Positions 1 through 8,770 of a stretch of DNA of 64,000 nucleotides are shown piece by piece. Position 1 is the stretch's first letter. Every line of letters starts with the position of its first letter. Source of the stretch: Rhizobium sp. Root1203 (GTDB lineage Bacteria; Pseudomonadota; Alphaproteobacteria; Rhizobiales; Rhizobiaceae); NCBI RefSeq assembly GCF_001424945.1, contig NZ_LMCW01000011.1, forward strand, positions 7,296 to 71,295, written 5' to 3'. The position numbers were made by a program, and so were the translations under genes. Under the pieces are notes generated by a model that was given only the letters and a program-made list of their open reading frames with translations, searched no databases and had not been told where the DNA came from.

Positions 1-82
1 GCGCTTGATCGCAATCGAAACGTCGGAAACGCCTAATGCGGGCGTGATGGGCGGCTCCGTCACGGTGCCGCCCTATAATTTC

Positions 83-337
83 TTACGCAGCGATGCGGCG
101 TGCTGCCTTATCGGCAGCCTTTCGATCGGCACCGTGCTCGGCAATGATCTTCGCCGCTTCTTCGATGTCGATACGATGCTTCTTTGCGAGCGTCTTGGCG
201 TCGTACGGCTGTGCAAACGCAGAAGCGTCTTGTCGTTCGGCCTCGTAAGGGCCCTCGTCAGCTAGGGCGACAAGCCTGGCGGATTGAGGCGTTGCGTCAT
301 CGGGGTCCTCGCCCGCAAGGCCAACGCTTGCCGTCAC
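83..337 (-). CDS. small hypothetical protein, 84 aa
   Basis: I do not recognise a named family. The second half (about residues 46-84) is rich in Lys, Ala, Glu and Asp and reads like a compact helical domain (AKTLAKKHRI, then repeated AAK/AAD blocks), as in many short soluble rhizobial proteins. The first half is less ordered. It lies 270 bp downstream of the ATP-grasp gene on the same strand, so it may be the last gene of that operon or independent. The start is the only upstream ATG in frame. Confidence is limited because nothing beyond composition supports it. Confidence 0.45.
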   Translation of the reverse strand: MTASVGLAGEDPDDATPQSARLVALADEGPYEAERQDASAFAQPYDAKTLAKKHRIDIEEAAKIIAEHGADRKAADKAARRIAA

Positions 338-608
338 AACTCACAGACAGCGGGAAAAAGCCGGGGGTTAAGCTGCCAGTACCAATATCACGCGCAAACA
401 AGTGAGGTAGGCGAGCCATGTTAACCATCGTAGCTGTTTGTTTTCAAAGAGATGAGATGCTAGCATCGGAATTTCAAATTCATGCTGAAGCACTGGCGTG
501 CCACCGATGTAACTGGTCTTGCGCGGCCGCGTCGAAGCGATACACCGCTCTCTTATACCGATACGTGAGCAAGTAAGTCGGTGCCGCCACGTCTCGACAC
601 CCAAGGCA

Positions 609-1655
609 TCACAGAGTTGCCAGCATCCTGTTCGTCATCGTGGCTCCGTAATTTTCGCGGATCGCCACCTTTCTTTCAAGGTCGGCGATGATCTCCGCCG
701 AGAAGTCGACGCCATAGAGGTCAAACATGTTCGGCAGACCACCAGGCGTAAAGACGTTGATCTCAAGGATCTTGTCTCCCACGATATCCAACCCGACAAG
801 GAACATCCCGTCGGCAACCAATTTGGGTCGGACCGTGTCTGCGACGCGCAGAATTTCCGGCGTGATCTCAACAGCTTCGGCGGTCCCTGCCGCATTCATG
901 TTGGAGCGCACTTCGCCCTTTGCCGGCACTCGACGGAATGCTGCGTAACTGCCGTCTCGCTGAAGGGGTTTCCCGTTCATCAAGAACAACCGGATGTCGC
1001 CCTGCGTCGCATCGGGGAGATAACTCTGCGCAATCAGGTAGCCCTCTCCACTGACCGCTTCGAAAATCTGGTTGAGATTTGATTCCTTATTGGACGCAAC
1101 TTTGAACACATGTCGGCCGCCCGATCCCTGCAATGGTTTGAGTATGACCCCCTGCTTATGCTCCGCCACAAATGCCCTGATCTCGTCTATGCTCCTGGAG
1201 ATCAGAGTGGTAGGACGAATAGACTCGGGAAAGTCCTGAAAATAGAGCTTGTTCTGAGCCTGCGACAAGCCTTCGGGATCGTTAAGGGTGATGATACCAC
1301 GCTCAGCGGCCAATCGCCCAAACATCGCGCCAACATGAGCTGCCCATGGTCGTTCATCAGCGTCCTCGGAAGGGTCGTTACGAAGAAACAGAACATCGAA
1401 ATCGGCGATGTCGATCGTTTCCGGTTTCAACGCCGCCTCAGCCAGGCCGGCGATAAAACCGTCTGCCTTCTTCTGTTTTGCAGACGGCGGCTTGGTGCCT
1501 CGAACGAACAGGCGATCATCCGCGCGAAGGACAAAGTCGCCTGGTGTCAGGTAGCAGACCTTGTGACCGGCTGAAATCGCCGCCATCGCAAGCGCAGTGG
1601 TTGTGTAATACGAGGCTTCACCTGCAATGGAATTTACAAGAAATGCAATCCGCAT
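609..1655 (-). CDS. GshB-like ATP-grasp ligase
   Basis: A 348-residue ATP-grasp protein resembling glutathione synthetase, which ligates gamma-glutamylcysteine and glycine using ATP. Visible parts are an N-terminal Rossmann-like strand (MRIAFLVN), a glycine-rich ATP loop near residue 170 (LKPLQGSGGRHVFKV), a central acidic strand with GDIRLFLMNG and a C-terminal metal/substrate segment LEINVFTPGGL, comparable to the EINVTSP region of GshB. It is slightly longer than E. coli GshB (about 316 aa). Its ATG directly follows the TAG of the DUF1704 gene, with AGGGAG upstream, so the two are translationally linked. The operon suggests a role other than housekeeping glutathione synthesis. The exact amide formed cannot be read from the sequence. 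Confidence 0.85.
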   Translation of the reverse strand: MRIAFLVNSIAGEASYYTTTALAMAAISAGHKVCYLTPGDFVLRADDRLFVRGTKPPSAKQKKADGFIAGLAEAALKPETIDIADFDVLFLRNDPSEDADERPWAAHVGAMFGRLAAERGIITLNDPEGLSQAQNKLYFQDFPESIRPTTLISRSIDEIRAFVAEHKQGVILKPLQGSGGRHVFKVASNKESNLNQIFEAVSGEGYLIAQSYLPDATQGDIRLFLMNGKPLQRDGSYAAFRRVPAKGEVRSNMNAAGTAEAVEITPEILRVADTVRPKLVADGMFLVGLDIVGDKILEINVFTPGGLPNMFDLYGVDFSAEIIADLERKVAIRENYGATMTNRMLATL

Positions 1656-3554
1656 CTACGGCTCCCTTGGTTGTATCATGTCGATCGGCCGCATGCCTTT
1701 GCGCGCACGTTCCAACCCGCCCTGTCCATCAGTCGTATCCAGAAAAATAGGCCGAACTGCTGGATGGATGAGCAATCCTCGTGATGCCAGCTCCTGCATC
1801 ACCGAGAAATGAAGCGAAGCGATCTTTCCCATCCAGAAAGGATCGAGTGCACCGCCTCCTGCGAGGTGGTCCAGCAGTTCGAGCAGCCCACGCAGGTATA
1901 TCGCGTCTTTGGCAAGCCCGCCGCCTCTGTAAAGACGAAGGGTGATGTTGAATGCCGCCTCCGTCGGGAAGCCGTGATTGTTCTGGAGCAATGCGAAGGT
2001 CTCGGCAAAACTCGCACCATCTAACATGCTGGCACACCCAACCACGCGACCAGCGATAAGTTTCAGCCGTGCCGGAGTCATTCCACCTGATAGGTACTCT
2101 GCAAAAACTGCCAATCCTTCCTGCATGCCCTCGTATCCGGACAGGCCCGACCGAAAGAGCCGAAGGCCCTGTGCCGAGCCGTTGAAATAGGTCAGCAAAT
2201 GCACACCAATTTCATGTGCCAGAAGGGGCGCGACACGAGACTGGTCCATGGATGTGCTCGTGGAGACAAGCAGTCGAGGACCGGTCACCATCAGCCCCGA
2301 AGGAAGATCGTCACGCAGTTCTACACTGGCCTCGAAGGCCTCATAGTGTTGTCGATAGACGTCGATCATCGCAGCCGCGCTGCGGGCTACCGAAAGGCTA
2401 TCGGCTTGTGGTAGCTCACGCGTCGCAGCACGATCGTCTTCCGAGCGCACTTTGCAAAGAGCGAGAAGGATCGTTTCGGCTTCTGAAAGCAGAGATGCGT
2501 TCACTGGCCCATACAGTGCTCGCCCGAGATCGATGAATCGCGAGGTCTGTCGGGCCCCAATAATGGAAAGCTGCAGATCCAGTTCGCGTTGCTTCTCACG
2601 GTAAAGATCGTACAGAACTGGGTCTTCCATATGGTCGAAAGAAATCGAAAACAGCTTCTGCTTTGCAGTTTCCACCTGTACCGTCAGAGGTCGATAGAGA
2701 AATGCAGGTTCCTGCAGGCAGTTGCTGCTTCGAAACGTCTCGAAGGCCGCCTCCGCGTTGATCGGCGTGACCGCCAACAGGAAGTCGAAGGATGCCGCGA
2801 CCTCGTCGATCGCGCGGTCGACACGCGAGACGGCATCCACGAAAGCCTTGCGGCCGAGCGACCGATGCGTCGGCACGGCGAAGACCTGAACGCGTTCGGT
2901 GAACGAGGCGCAAGCACGCAGGCCCGCGTCAAACATCGTGGCGATCAGGTGGTCGCGAAGCTCCGGATATATGCCGCCGTCAGGCTGACGGTATATCGGT
3001 GCGAAACGTACTGCGATGGCTGAACAACCAATTTCCTGGGCGATTGTGTCGAGATTGCTGGATATCGGCGATGCCTGCATTTCCACCCGCGGCCGTCGAA
3101 ATCGGGCTTCACCTTGACCAATGACCTCTGAGAGGATTTTGGCAGCATCTCTTGCGGCAGCGTCGCGCGTCGCCCAGACGCAAACCTCGAAGGCTTTGAG
3201 GAAAGGCGCATCGTCGGCAAGCGGTCTGTCGTCTTCCAATTCTCCGACGTCCAATATGAAGAAAGCTCCGAACTTTTCCTGAAGGATCGGAGCGATAACG
3301 GTGATAATGGTCCGCGCGGATTTGGCATCCTCTGCGATCAGATAGGACGCGTTCGCCTGTGCAATCGCCTGTGCAATCGGTTCGCCATCAGTGCTCGCAA
3401 TGTGGAGGCAAATAAATGGGAGCGGGCGATCGATGTGGAGGCGGCCGCCTCCGGCAAACTCCTGCCGCACCGGTTTTCCCGCACGGATGGCCTCGACAGC
3501 GCTGTCGAGCCAATCACGTTCAACCTCTGTCGCCGCTGCGAGCCTGTTTATCAT
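1656..3554 (-). CDS. DUF1704 QEGLA-motif metallopeptidase-like protein
   Basis: A 632-residue protein of the family annotated 'flavohemoglobin expression-modulating QEGLA motif protein' (DUF1704). It carries HEIGVH near residue 447, a gluzincin-type HExxxH, and MQEGLAVFAEYL about 30 residues later, giving the third glutamate. DUF1704 is also the catalytic domain of the eukaryotic tubulin carboxypeptidase MATCAP, so peptidase activity is a family-based inference. I place the start at 3554, where ATGA overlaps the stop of the upstream amidohydrolase gene. A start 96 bp further upstream would overlap that gene by 100 bp. The stop abuts the ligase start. The first 300 residues hold no domain I recognise. 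Confidence 0.85.
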   Translation of the reverse strand: MINRLAAATEVERDWLDSAVEAIRAGKPVRQEFAGGGRLHIDRPLPFICLHIASTDGEPIAQAIAQANASYLIAEDAKSARTIITVIAPILQEKFGAFFILDVGELEDDRPLADDAPFLKAFEVCVWATRDAAARDAAKILSEVIGQGEARFRRPRVEMQASPISSNLDTIAQEIGCSAIAVRFAPIYRQPDGGIYPELRDHLIATMFDAGLRACASFTERVQVFAVPTHRSLGRKAFVDAVSRVDRAIDEVAASFDFLLAVTPINAEAAFETFRSSNCLQEPAFLYRPLTVQVETAKQKLFSISFDHMEDPVLYDLYREKQRELDLQLSIIGARQTSRFIDLGRALYGPVNASLLSEAETILLALCKVRSEDDRAATRELPQADSLSVARSAAAMIDVYRQHYEAFEASVELRDDLPSGLMVTGPRLLVSTSTSMDQSRVAPLLAHEIGVHLLTYFNGSAQGLRLFRSGLSGYEGMQEGLAVFAEYLSGGMTPARLKLIAGRVVGCASMLDGASFAETFALLQNNHGFPTEAAFNITLRLYRGGGLAKDAIYLRGLLELLDHLAGGGALDPFWMGKIASLHFSVMQELASRGLLIHPAVRPIFLDTTDGQGGLERARKGMRPIDMIQPREP

Positions 3555-4294
3555 TGGCCACGCCCCAAGAGGCGCTCCAGAACGGGCTCTGCCGATGCGA
3601 CCATCGAGCGGATCTGGTTCAGAACGTCGATCTCTGGCACTCCGGTCCACTCATCCATGAATATCTTCTTGAATTCCACGGCGATGGCGCATCCCGTCTC
3701 AGGAAAGAATTCATGGATGAAGCGGGTCTGCTCGCCTTTCCCTTGGAACGCGATATTTTCGCGAACATCGACTGTCCGACCACCAATCTCGTATCCGGAA
3801 AAGTGCTCCATCAATCCATCAATGACGTGGGCCCACCGTGAGCGATCCATGGACGACGTGCCGATGTTGATATCTGGAGCTTCACTCGGGTCGGTGGGGG
3901 GGTCATCGGGGCCGCCGCGCCTGTGATTATAGCTGTGGGCGTCCAGCACGACAAACCGGCTATGCCTGCGCTCAATACCCTGGAGAAGCGCCCCGAGGGC
4001 TTCGTAGTAATCGTCGTGAATCGCAAGCGATGTTTCCTCGCACTCAGGCGGAAGCGGCGTCGACCAAACCTTGAGACCCCAAGCTTGCTCGGGCCGGACA
4101 TAAACGGCGCCATCACGCGACCGGTTCAAATCAATCTCAAATCGCGACCGATGAAATATGACCTGATTTGTAATGTCGCTGATGATGAAGCCAGTGTAGG
4201 GATCTTCTTCACGAAGTCTGCCTTCTGGTGACAGCGCATAGTGCTCTACAAGGTCGGGGCGGACTATATGTCCGTCGTGGATGGCGGTCGCCAC
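3551..4294 (-). CDS. N-formylglutamate amidohydrolase-family protein
   Basis: Member of the FGase/HutG2 hydrolase family, which removes formyl from N-formylglutamate. Family marks are ATAIHDGH at the N-terminus, RFEIDLNR at about residue 53, VLDAHSYNHRRGG at about 97 and FPETGCAIAVEFKKIF at about 200. GTG at 4294 falls inside the conserved stretch SPIVATAIHDGH. The frame stays open upstream to a stop at 4438 but has no ATG, GTG or TTG. An ATT codon (4396) lies seven bases after an AGGAG, so the real start may be a rare one. First gene of a three-gene operon with the DUF1704 and ATP-grasp genes. The substrate is inferred from family only. Confidence 0.8.
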   Translation of the reverse strand: MATAIHDGHIVRPDLVEHYALSPEGRLREEDPYTGFIISDITNQVIFHRSRFEIDLNRSRDGAVYVRPEQAWGLKVWSTPLPPECEETSLAIHDDYYEALGALLQGIERRHSRFVVLDAHSYNHRRGGPDDPPTDPSEAPDINIGTSSMDRSRWAHVIDGLMEHFSGYEIGGRTVDVRENIAFQGKGEQTRFIHEFFPETGCAIAVEFKKIFMDEWTGVPEIDVLNQIRSMVASAEPVLERLLGRGQ

Positions 4295-5377
4295 AATGGG
4301 CGAGCAACCGCGTTTGATTGACCATAGGGCGCTACTATCCCCGGCAATCGGTGAGCGAAGTTCCTGAAGGTCGGGCTCAGTCCGGTATGTTGGAATGATT
4401 GCGCTCCTCGAACAGATTTTCTCCTGAACACTGAACTAGAAGGCCGGAACTTGTGTTCAAGGTTGAACTAGGCATTCTCTCGGAAACGGAAAAGATCGTT
4501 TGGCGGCTTCTTCAGAGCCATAGCGCGTAGCGATGCGCGTTGGCGGTGGGCAAACGCTTTGGTCGCGGCTCTGGCCGATACGAGTTCAGGAAGCTCGATT
4601 GGCGGTGGAAGCTACGACCTTGGTCCATTCTTTTATTCCTGGTTGCTGATCATTGTCGCAGGACTGTGGTCCCTATGCGCTCCCGGGCAGCAGTCTTCAG
4701 CAAGATCCTGCGTCCTCAACGCGCGGCTACTGTCTGATAGCAATCGGATTTGCCACTTTGACCGCAGCATTTGTGACGCCGGAAGTGCTTGTCCGTCAGA
4801 GGGTCGAAGCCGACAAACTCAGACAGAGAGGGCGTCATCTTTCTCCGGAATGCCAGGCGACGCACTAGCAGCCAGCGGCTTGGCAAGTGCGTGGCCATTT
4901 GAACGACATTAGATTCCCTCAACGTCGAATTCTATGTGGATTTGACTTTTTGGCGCTAAACCCTGACTGCAAATTCGCCGCCGATCGCCGGATCCGACGG
5001 GATGCTCCCTTTACACAATGCGTCCGCGGTTGATGGCTGTCGGAAAGGGGAGCTCGGGGCGGTTGCCTTCCAAAACCCCGAGCTTCCCTTCTGGCAATTG
5101 GTTCATCTCCATAGCGGAAGCTCATCCCGGGCGGCTCCCATCGGAGCGTACGGCACGGGACCAAGTCATGGGAATCCAGGAGCACCCGAATGACTGGAAA
5201 CAGCGTCCTTGGCAGTAGGTTCGCGTAATTGACTGTTGCGGCGTGGGGTGGTCCGATAACGGCTCGCCCGATACTCGGCTTCCATGACGGCAGGTGGTGG
5301 CCTCAGATCTCGCTCGGAGAAATGGGATCACGACCCCGACCCACCCGGTGTGGCCGATCGCCTCGTATTTCAAAACG
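4295..5377. other. intergenic stretch with a possible degraded membrane-protein gene
   Basis: No convincing intact gene. In one plus frame, 4559-4700 encodes a hydrophobic segment (FFYSWLLIIVAGLWSL). In a second plus frame, 4720-4830 encodes LIAIGFATLTAAFVTPEVLV followed by charged residues. Together they could be a small two-helix membrane protein broken by one frameshift near 4700, but no start signal supports this. The promoter of the minus-strand operon should lie around 4400-4500. From 4900 to 5377 I see only weak overlapping frames. Confidence 0.25.
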
Positions 5378-5644
5378 TCATGCTTCAACTACAAGACCGG
5401 CGTCACGTGCGGCTGCAATAAGCGCCAATCGCGCAAACGCCGTCGAGCGCTTCCCGTCAATCGCCGCAGCACACGCCTTTAGGGCTCGGATAAATGCTTT
5501 GCCGGTAACAACCGGCCACCGGTCAGCGAGAAGCCACGCTGCTTCCCCGGTGCTTCTGACAGGGTGTTTCGTCGTTCCGATGACGATCAAAACCGGCTCG
5601 TTCCATAGTCTGCAATCAGTCATATCAACCTCGTTCGTCGCCAC
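5378..5644 (-). CDS. DUF982 family protein
   Basis: Small protein of the DUF982 type, common and multicopy on rhizobial replicons and of unknown function. Seen are the opening WNEPVLIVIG strand, an AAWLLADRWPVVTG segment at about 33-46 and a C-terminal helix (AFIRALKACAAAIDGKRSTAFAR) ending in small residues. The internal methionine at residue 8 (start 5623) is an equally good start, since the family usually begins just before the Trp-x-x-Pro-Val strand. It stands alone, between a non-coding stretch and a possible small lysine-rich frame on the same strand. Confidence 0.65.
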   Translation of the reverse strand: MATNEVDMTDCRLWNEPVLIVIGTTKHPVRSTGEAAWLLADRWPVVTGKAFIRALKACAAAIDGKRSTAFARLALIAAARDAGLVVEA

Positions 5645-5739
5645 AAACGAGTTAGGATCAGTTTGGTTCCATGTAAGATTCCGTTTAGAGCGTGCAACCT
5701 TGGCTTTCGCGACCGGGAGCCGCTGATTCCGACCTATAG

Positions 5740-5931
5740 CTAGGATGGATGCGGATCCTGCTTTTTATGCTGTACCTCAGCTTCCAGTCGCGCTTGACGC
5801 AATCGTTTGCTCTTCTCCCGTTTTGCCCTGAGATCGGCATCGATTATCGCGGCCGCGGTCTTGTTCGGTCTGTTCGAAGTGTTCTTTTCGCTCGGCTTTT
5901 TTTGATCTGGCGCGTTGCTGATCCATGGCTC
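5740..5931 (-). pseudogene. small lysine/alanine-rich protein, start lost
   Basis: A 63-codon frame ending at 5740 whose second half (KTAAAIIDADLRAKREKSKR, then RLRQARLEAEVQ) looks like a genuine charged helical protein. It has no ATG, GTG or TTG before the upstream stop at 5934. Another minus frame supplies an ATG and the segment MDQQRARSKKAERK just upstream, so one frameshift near 5885 would rebuild a 70-80 residue protein. I read it as a broken gene, or one with a sequencing error. Confidence 0.35.
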
Positions 5932-6138
5932 TCAACTTCGAAAATGGCGTGCCCACTGAATGTCCACAACTTGGGGCCAAACGCGACTAACCCTCAATCG
6001 ACCCTCAGGCCCATTTGCATTCCTCACCGGTCTACACGGTCGAGCGAAGCTGGGAAGGCGGCGCTGTGCATCGCCCGGGAACTCCATTCGTTCTGACCGG
6101 TTAACATCTCGACGTCAAAAACTGAAAGGATGGTCTCG

Positions 6139-6948
6139 ATGGACACACCAGCGACAGATGTAATCGTGGCGACACGGACGGCCTTTGCCCAAGTCACAGC
6201 ACTTGCTGTTCAGTACGGTTTTTCCTTCATTGGCGCCGTGTTTCTCCTTGTGGGTGGATGGGTGTTGTCAGGGATTATCAGTCGGTGGGCCTACCAAGGG
6301 ATTTCCAGGGTCCACGGCATCGATGAAACGCTTGCCCGCTTTTTTGAGAATGTTCTGCACTACGGATTGCTGGTCCTCGTATTCGTGATGGTTCTGGGCC
6401 AATTCGGTGTCCAGACAGCATCAATCATTGCGGCCTTGGGCGCGGCAGGCTTAGCCATCGGTTTGGCGTTGCAAGGCACGCTTCAAAATATCGCCGCCGG
6501 TATCATGTTGCTGGTGCTTCGCCCATTGCGCGTCGGTGAATATATCGAAACGGGCAGCGTAAAGGGCTTTATCGTCGAGATCGGTCTGTTTGCCACCGAA
6601 ATGAAGACAGCCGACGGGCTATACCTGATGGCGCCGAATTCGACATTGTGGAACACTCCGATCACAAACCACAGCCGAGAGTCCAGCCGAAGACAGGAGC
6701 TATCAGTAGCCATTGGAAACGATACCGACGCAGATCCGGTCAAGAAGGAGATTCTTACGATCGTCAAATCGGACGACCGAGTGCAAAAGCAACCGGCGCC
6801 GCGGGTGTTCTCAAATGATCTAACCGCCGATAAAACAGTTCTGACTGTCCAGTACTGGGCGCGCACAAGCCAGTGGTCGGAGACGAGATACGATGTCATC
6901 GACCGGCTGAAGGATGGGCTTTCCAGCAAGGGCATCGTTCTAAAGTAA
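6139..6948 (+). CDS. small-conductance mechanosensitive channel (MscS family)
   Basis: An inner-membrane osmotic-release channel of the short MscS type, 269 aa against 286 in E. coli MscS. Two N-terminal transmembrane helices (about 20-45 and 70-95) are followed by the pore helix, with AALGAAGLAIGLALQGTLQN at about 105-125, then the beta domain (VGEYIETGSVKGFIVEIGLF, MAPNSTLWNTPITN) and an alpha/beta C-terminal domain. I use ATG 6139 rather than 6130 because the AAAGGA ribosome site overlaps the first ATG and is nine bases from the second. It stands alone, with no operon partner. Confidence 0.9.
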   Translation: MDTPATDVIVATRTAFAQVTALAVQYGFSFIGAVFLLVGGWVLSGIISRWAYQGISRVHGIDETLARFFENVLHYGLLVLVFVMVLGQFGVQTASIIAALGAAGLAIGLALQGTLQNIAAGIMLLVLRPLRVGEYIETGSVKGFIVEIGLFATEMKTADGLYLMAPNSTLWNTPITNHSRESSRRQELSVAIGNDTDADPVKKEILTIVKSDDRVQKQPAPRVFSNDLTADKTVLTVQYWARTSQWSETRYDVIDRLKDGLSSKGIVLK

Positions 6949-7558
6949 AAAGACGGGGCAAGGCCCGCTGGTTCTCCGAGGGTGTCTGCCGCTTTTCCTG
7001 CGTCACACTTACGAAGACTGCGAGACGAAAGCTCAAACGGGAAAAGGGCCTACACCTTCCAGACTCTGATCTTGGCCTTTCACCGCTGACATGAAATCGA
7101 GCGGAGCCTGCGCGAAGCGGTGGAGAACTGCACGCGAAAAGGGAGCCCGCCGAGCTGCATGGTAGTGTTGGCCGCAACGAACTGCGCGGTCGAGAACGAC
7201 GGCGTGCGGGTGCGCCTCGACGTCTGTATCCGGACGCAATTCGCCCTCGTTGACGGCGCGAGTGCTCTACGAAGCGGGGCACTCATCGCACTTGCCGCAG
7301 CCGTCTTCGTCCATCCATGAGACGCCCATCAGCAACAAAGGCAGATCGACGTATCCTCCCGGAAAGATCTTCCCGCTCGGGAGAAATCATTCGGCAGAAA
7401 GCCGGAGCGCTTGCATGGCAATGGGGATGGCGGCAAGCGAGCCTTCTCGCGGCACACCATCCCGGGCCTTCATCACAACACCGAGCAAGATCACTGCGCA
7501 ATGATCGGCAAGCCGTTGGCAAATGGACCCCAAAGCGCTCCTGATCAAAACTGATACC
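6949..7558. other. gene-free stretch holding one copy of a plasmid repeat
   Basis: No frame here has a recognisable family or a good ribosome site. The stretch contains two segments (7212-7254 and 7396-7513) that recur in inverted orientation at 11237-11391. The rest shows nothing I can name. Confidence 0.5.
7212..7513 (+). repeat. dispersed repeat, copy A (two segments)
   Basis: The segment at 7396-7513 shares long blocks with the reverse complement of 11278-11391, for example AGAAAGCCGGAGCGCT, GGGGATGGCGGC and TTCTCGCGGCACACC, with a few short indels. A second block at 7212-7254 (GCGCCTCGAC, then GGACGC and TTCGC) matches the reverse complement of 11237-11280. In copy B the two blocks are contiguous; here they are about 140 bp apart and in the opposite order. 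Both strands carry open frames over the repeat, but no family is recognisable. Confidence 0.65.
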
Positions 7559-8620
7559 CTATCGTGAGCGTGGTGGTGCAGTACTGTCTCTCACGACAAG
7601 ACAAAGCTCTAGCGCCTCCTGGCCTATCGGTACCGTGTTTTGGAGGATGGCATTCACTGCCCGTCTCGCGATAGCGGCAAAGGGCTGAGCAACGGTGGTT
7701 AGCGGTGGCAATGAAGTCGCGGATTCCGGCACGCCGTCGAAGCCAATGATGGAAACGTCATTTGGAACCTTGAGGCCTTTTCCTGCTAGCCACTGCATGG
7801 CAAACAAGGCAACTTTGTCGGACATTGCAAGAATTCCCGTAGGCCGATCTGCGTTAGAGAACAGGGCCTCCATCGCCATGATAGTACTTGCTTTATCCTG
7901 CCCCGTCCCTTGAATTGGAACATTCTCGCGCGGGATGCTGAACTCCTCCAGCGCTTGCCAGTAACCGCAAATGCGGTCGCGAGGTAGCCCCTCCATCTCA
8001 GCATCTACCTGCTCGGTCGTAATAGGCCCGATGGGGCCGTCGACATGTCCTATTGAAAGAATCGCGATGTTGCGGTGCCCAAGTTCCAGAAGGTGCCGGG
8101 CTGCTGCTGCCGCTCCAGAAACATCATCGATCCCGATTGTCGGAATCGTCTCATCCTCGGTACCGAGTGCCAAGGCAATGAAGGGCAACTGACGTTGACG
8201 GGTTAGCTCGACCAACCTCTCGCCCCCGTCCACGCAGAGCAAGATAAAGCCGTCGACAAGAGCGCTATTGATGTTCCAGGAAAGCCGCTCCTCATTCGCG
8301 GCCGAGACGACCGCAATTCCGGTGCCACTCGCATCGCAGACCTCGCCGATCGCGGTCATCATCGAACGTGCCCATGGGTCTTCGAAGAAATAGGTAAGCG
8401 GCTCAATCGCAGCGACGCCAATCGCATTCACACGACCCGCTCTGAGCAGCCGGCCCTTGAGATCAGGCCCGCCGTAGCCAAGGTCACGGGCAATGCGAAG
8501 TACTCGCTCCCGCACCTCCTCACGAACTATTTCTGGACGGCTGAATACATTCGATGCCGTGCCTTTAGATACGCCCGCTGCCTTTGCAACGTCACCTAGC
8601 TTTACGCTTCCCTTTTCCAA
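7559..8620 (-). CDS. LacI-family transcriptional regulator
   Basis: A 353-residue LacI/GalR repressor. The helix-turn-helix is at residues 7-30 (VKLGDVAKAAGVSKGTASNV), followed by a hinge and a periplasmic-binding-protein-like ligand domain with the usual GFDGVPESATSLPPLTTVAQP near the C-terminus. The start is TTG at 8620, preceded by GGGGGAG about five bases upstream. Three palindromes that fit LacI-family operators lie 41-135 bp upstream. It is divergent to the SDR/epoxide hydrolase pair, which it probably controls together with itself. The effector is unknown and is most likely related to the substrate of those enzymes. Confidence 0.9.
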   Translation of the reverse strand: MEKGSVKLGDVAKAAGVSKGTASNVFSRPEIVREEVRERVLRIARDLGYGGPDLKGRLLRAGRVNAIGVAAIEPLTYFFEDPWARSMMTAIGEVCDASGTGIAVVSAANEERLSWNINSALVDGFILLCVDGGERLVELTRQRQLPFIALALGTEDETIPTIGIDDVSGAAAAARHLLELGHRNIAILSIGHVDGPIGPITTEQVDAEMEGLPRDRICGYWQALEEFSIPRENVPIQGTGQDKASTIMAMEALFSNADRPTGILAMSDKVALFAMQWLAGKGLKVPNDVSIIGFDGVPESATSLPPLTTVAQPFAAIARRAVNAILQNTVPIGQEALELCLVVRDSTAPPRSR

Positions 8621-8661
8621 TAACTCCCCCGCACGTTTCCGATTGTGACCATAGCAAAAAA

Positions 8662-8675
8662 TTGGACCGGTTCAA
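8662..8675. promoter_or_regulatory. operator-like palindrome O1
   Basis: TTGGACCGGTTCAA is a near-perfect 14-bp palindrome with the central CG typical of LacI-family operators. It lies 41 bp upstream of the LacI start, where binding would block its own transcription. Confidence 0.65.
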
Positions 8676-8711
8676 AAAGAATCTTGACTTCGTGGACATC
8701 CCGTCTCAGGA

Positions 8712-8725
8712 TTGGATCGGTTCAA
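8712..8725. promoter_or_regulatory. operator-like palindrome O2
   Basis: TTGGATCGGTTCAA matches O1 at 13 of 14 positions and begins exactly 50 bp after it. Confidence 0.65.
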
Positions 8726-8741
8726 TTGGTCCGTTGGCGAC

Positions 8742-8755
8742 TTGGATCGATTCAT
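8742..8755. promoter_or_regulatory. operator-like palindrome O3
   Basis: TTGGATCGATTCAT matches O2 at 12 of 14 positions and begins 30 bp after it. The 50 and 30 bp spacings put O1 and O2 nearly on one helix face and O3 close to it, which would suit cooperative binding or looping. Confidence 0.55.
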
Positions 8756-8770
8756 TTGCAAGGAAAGGTG

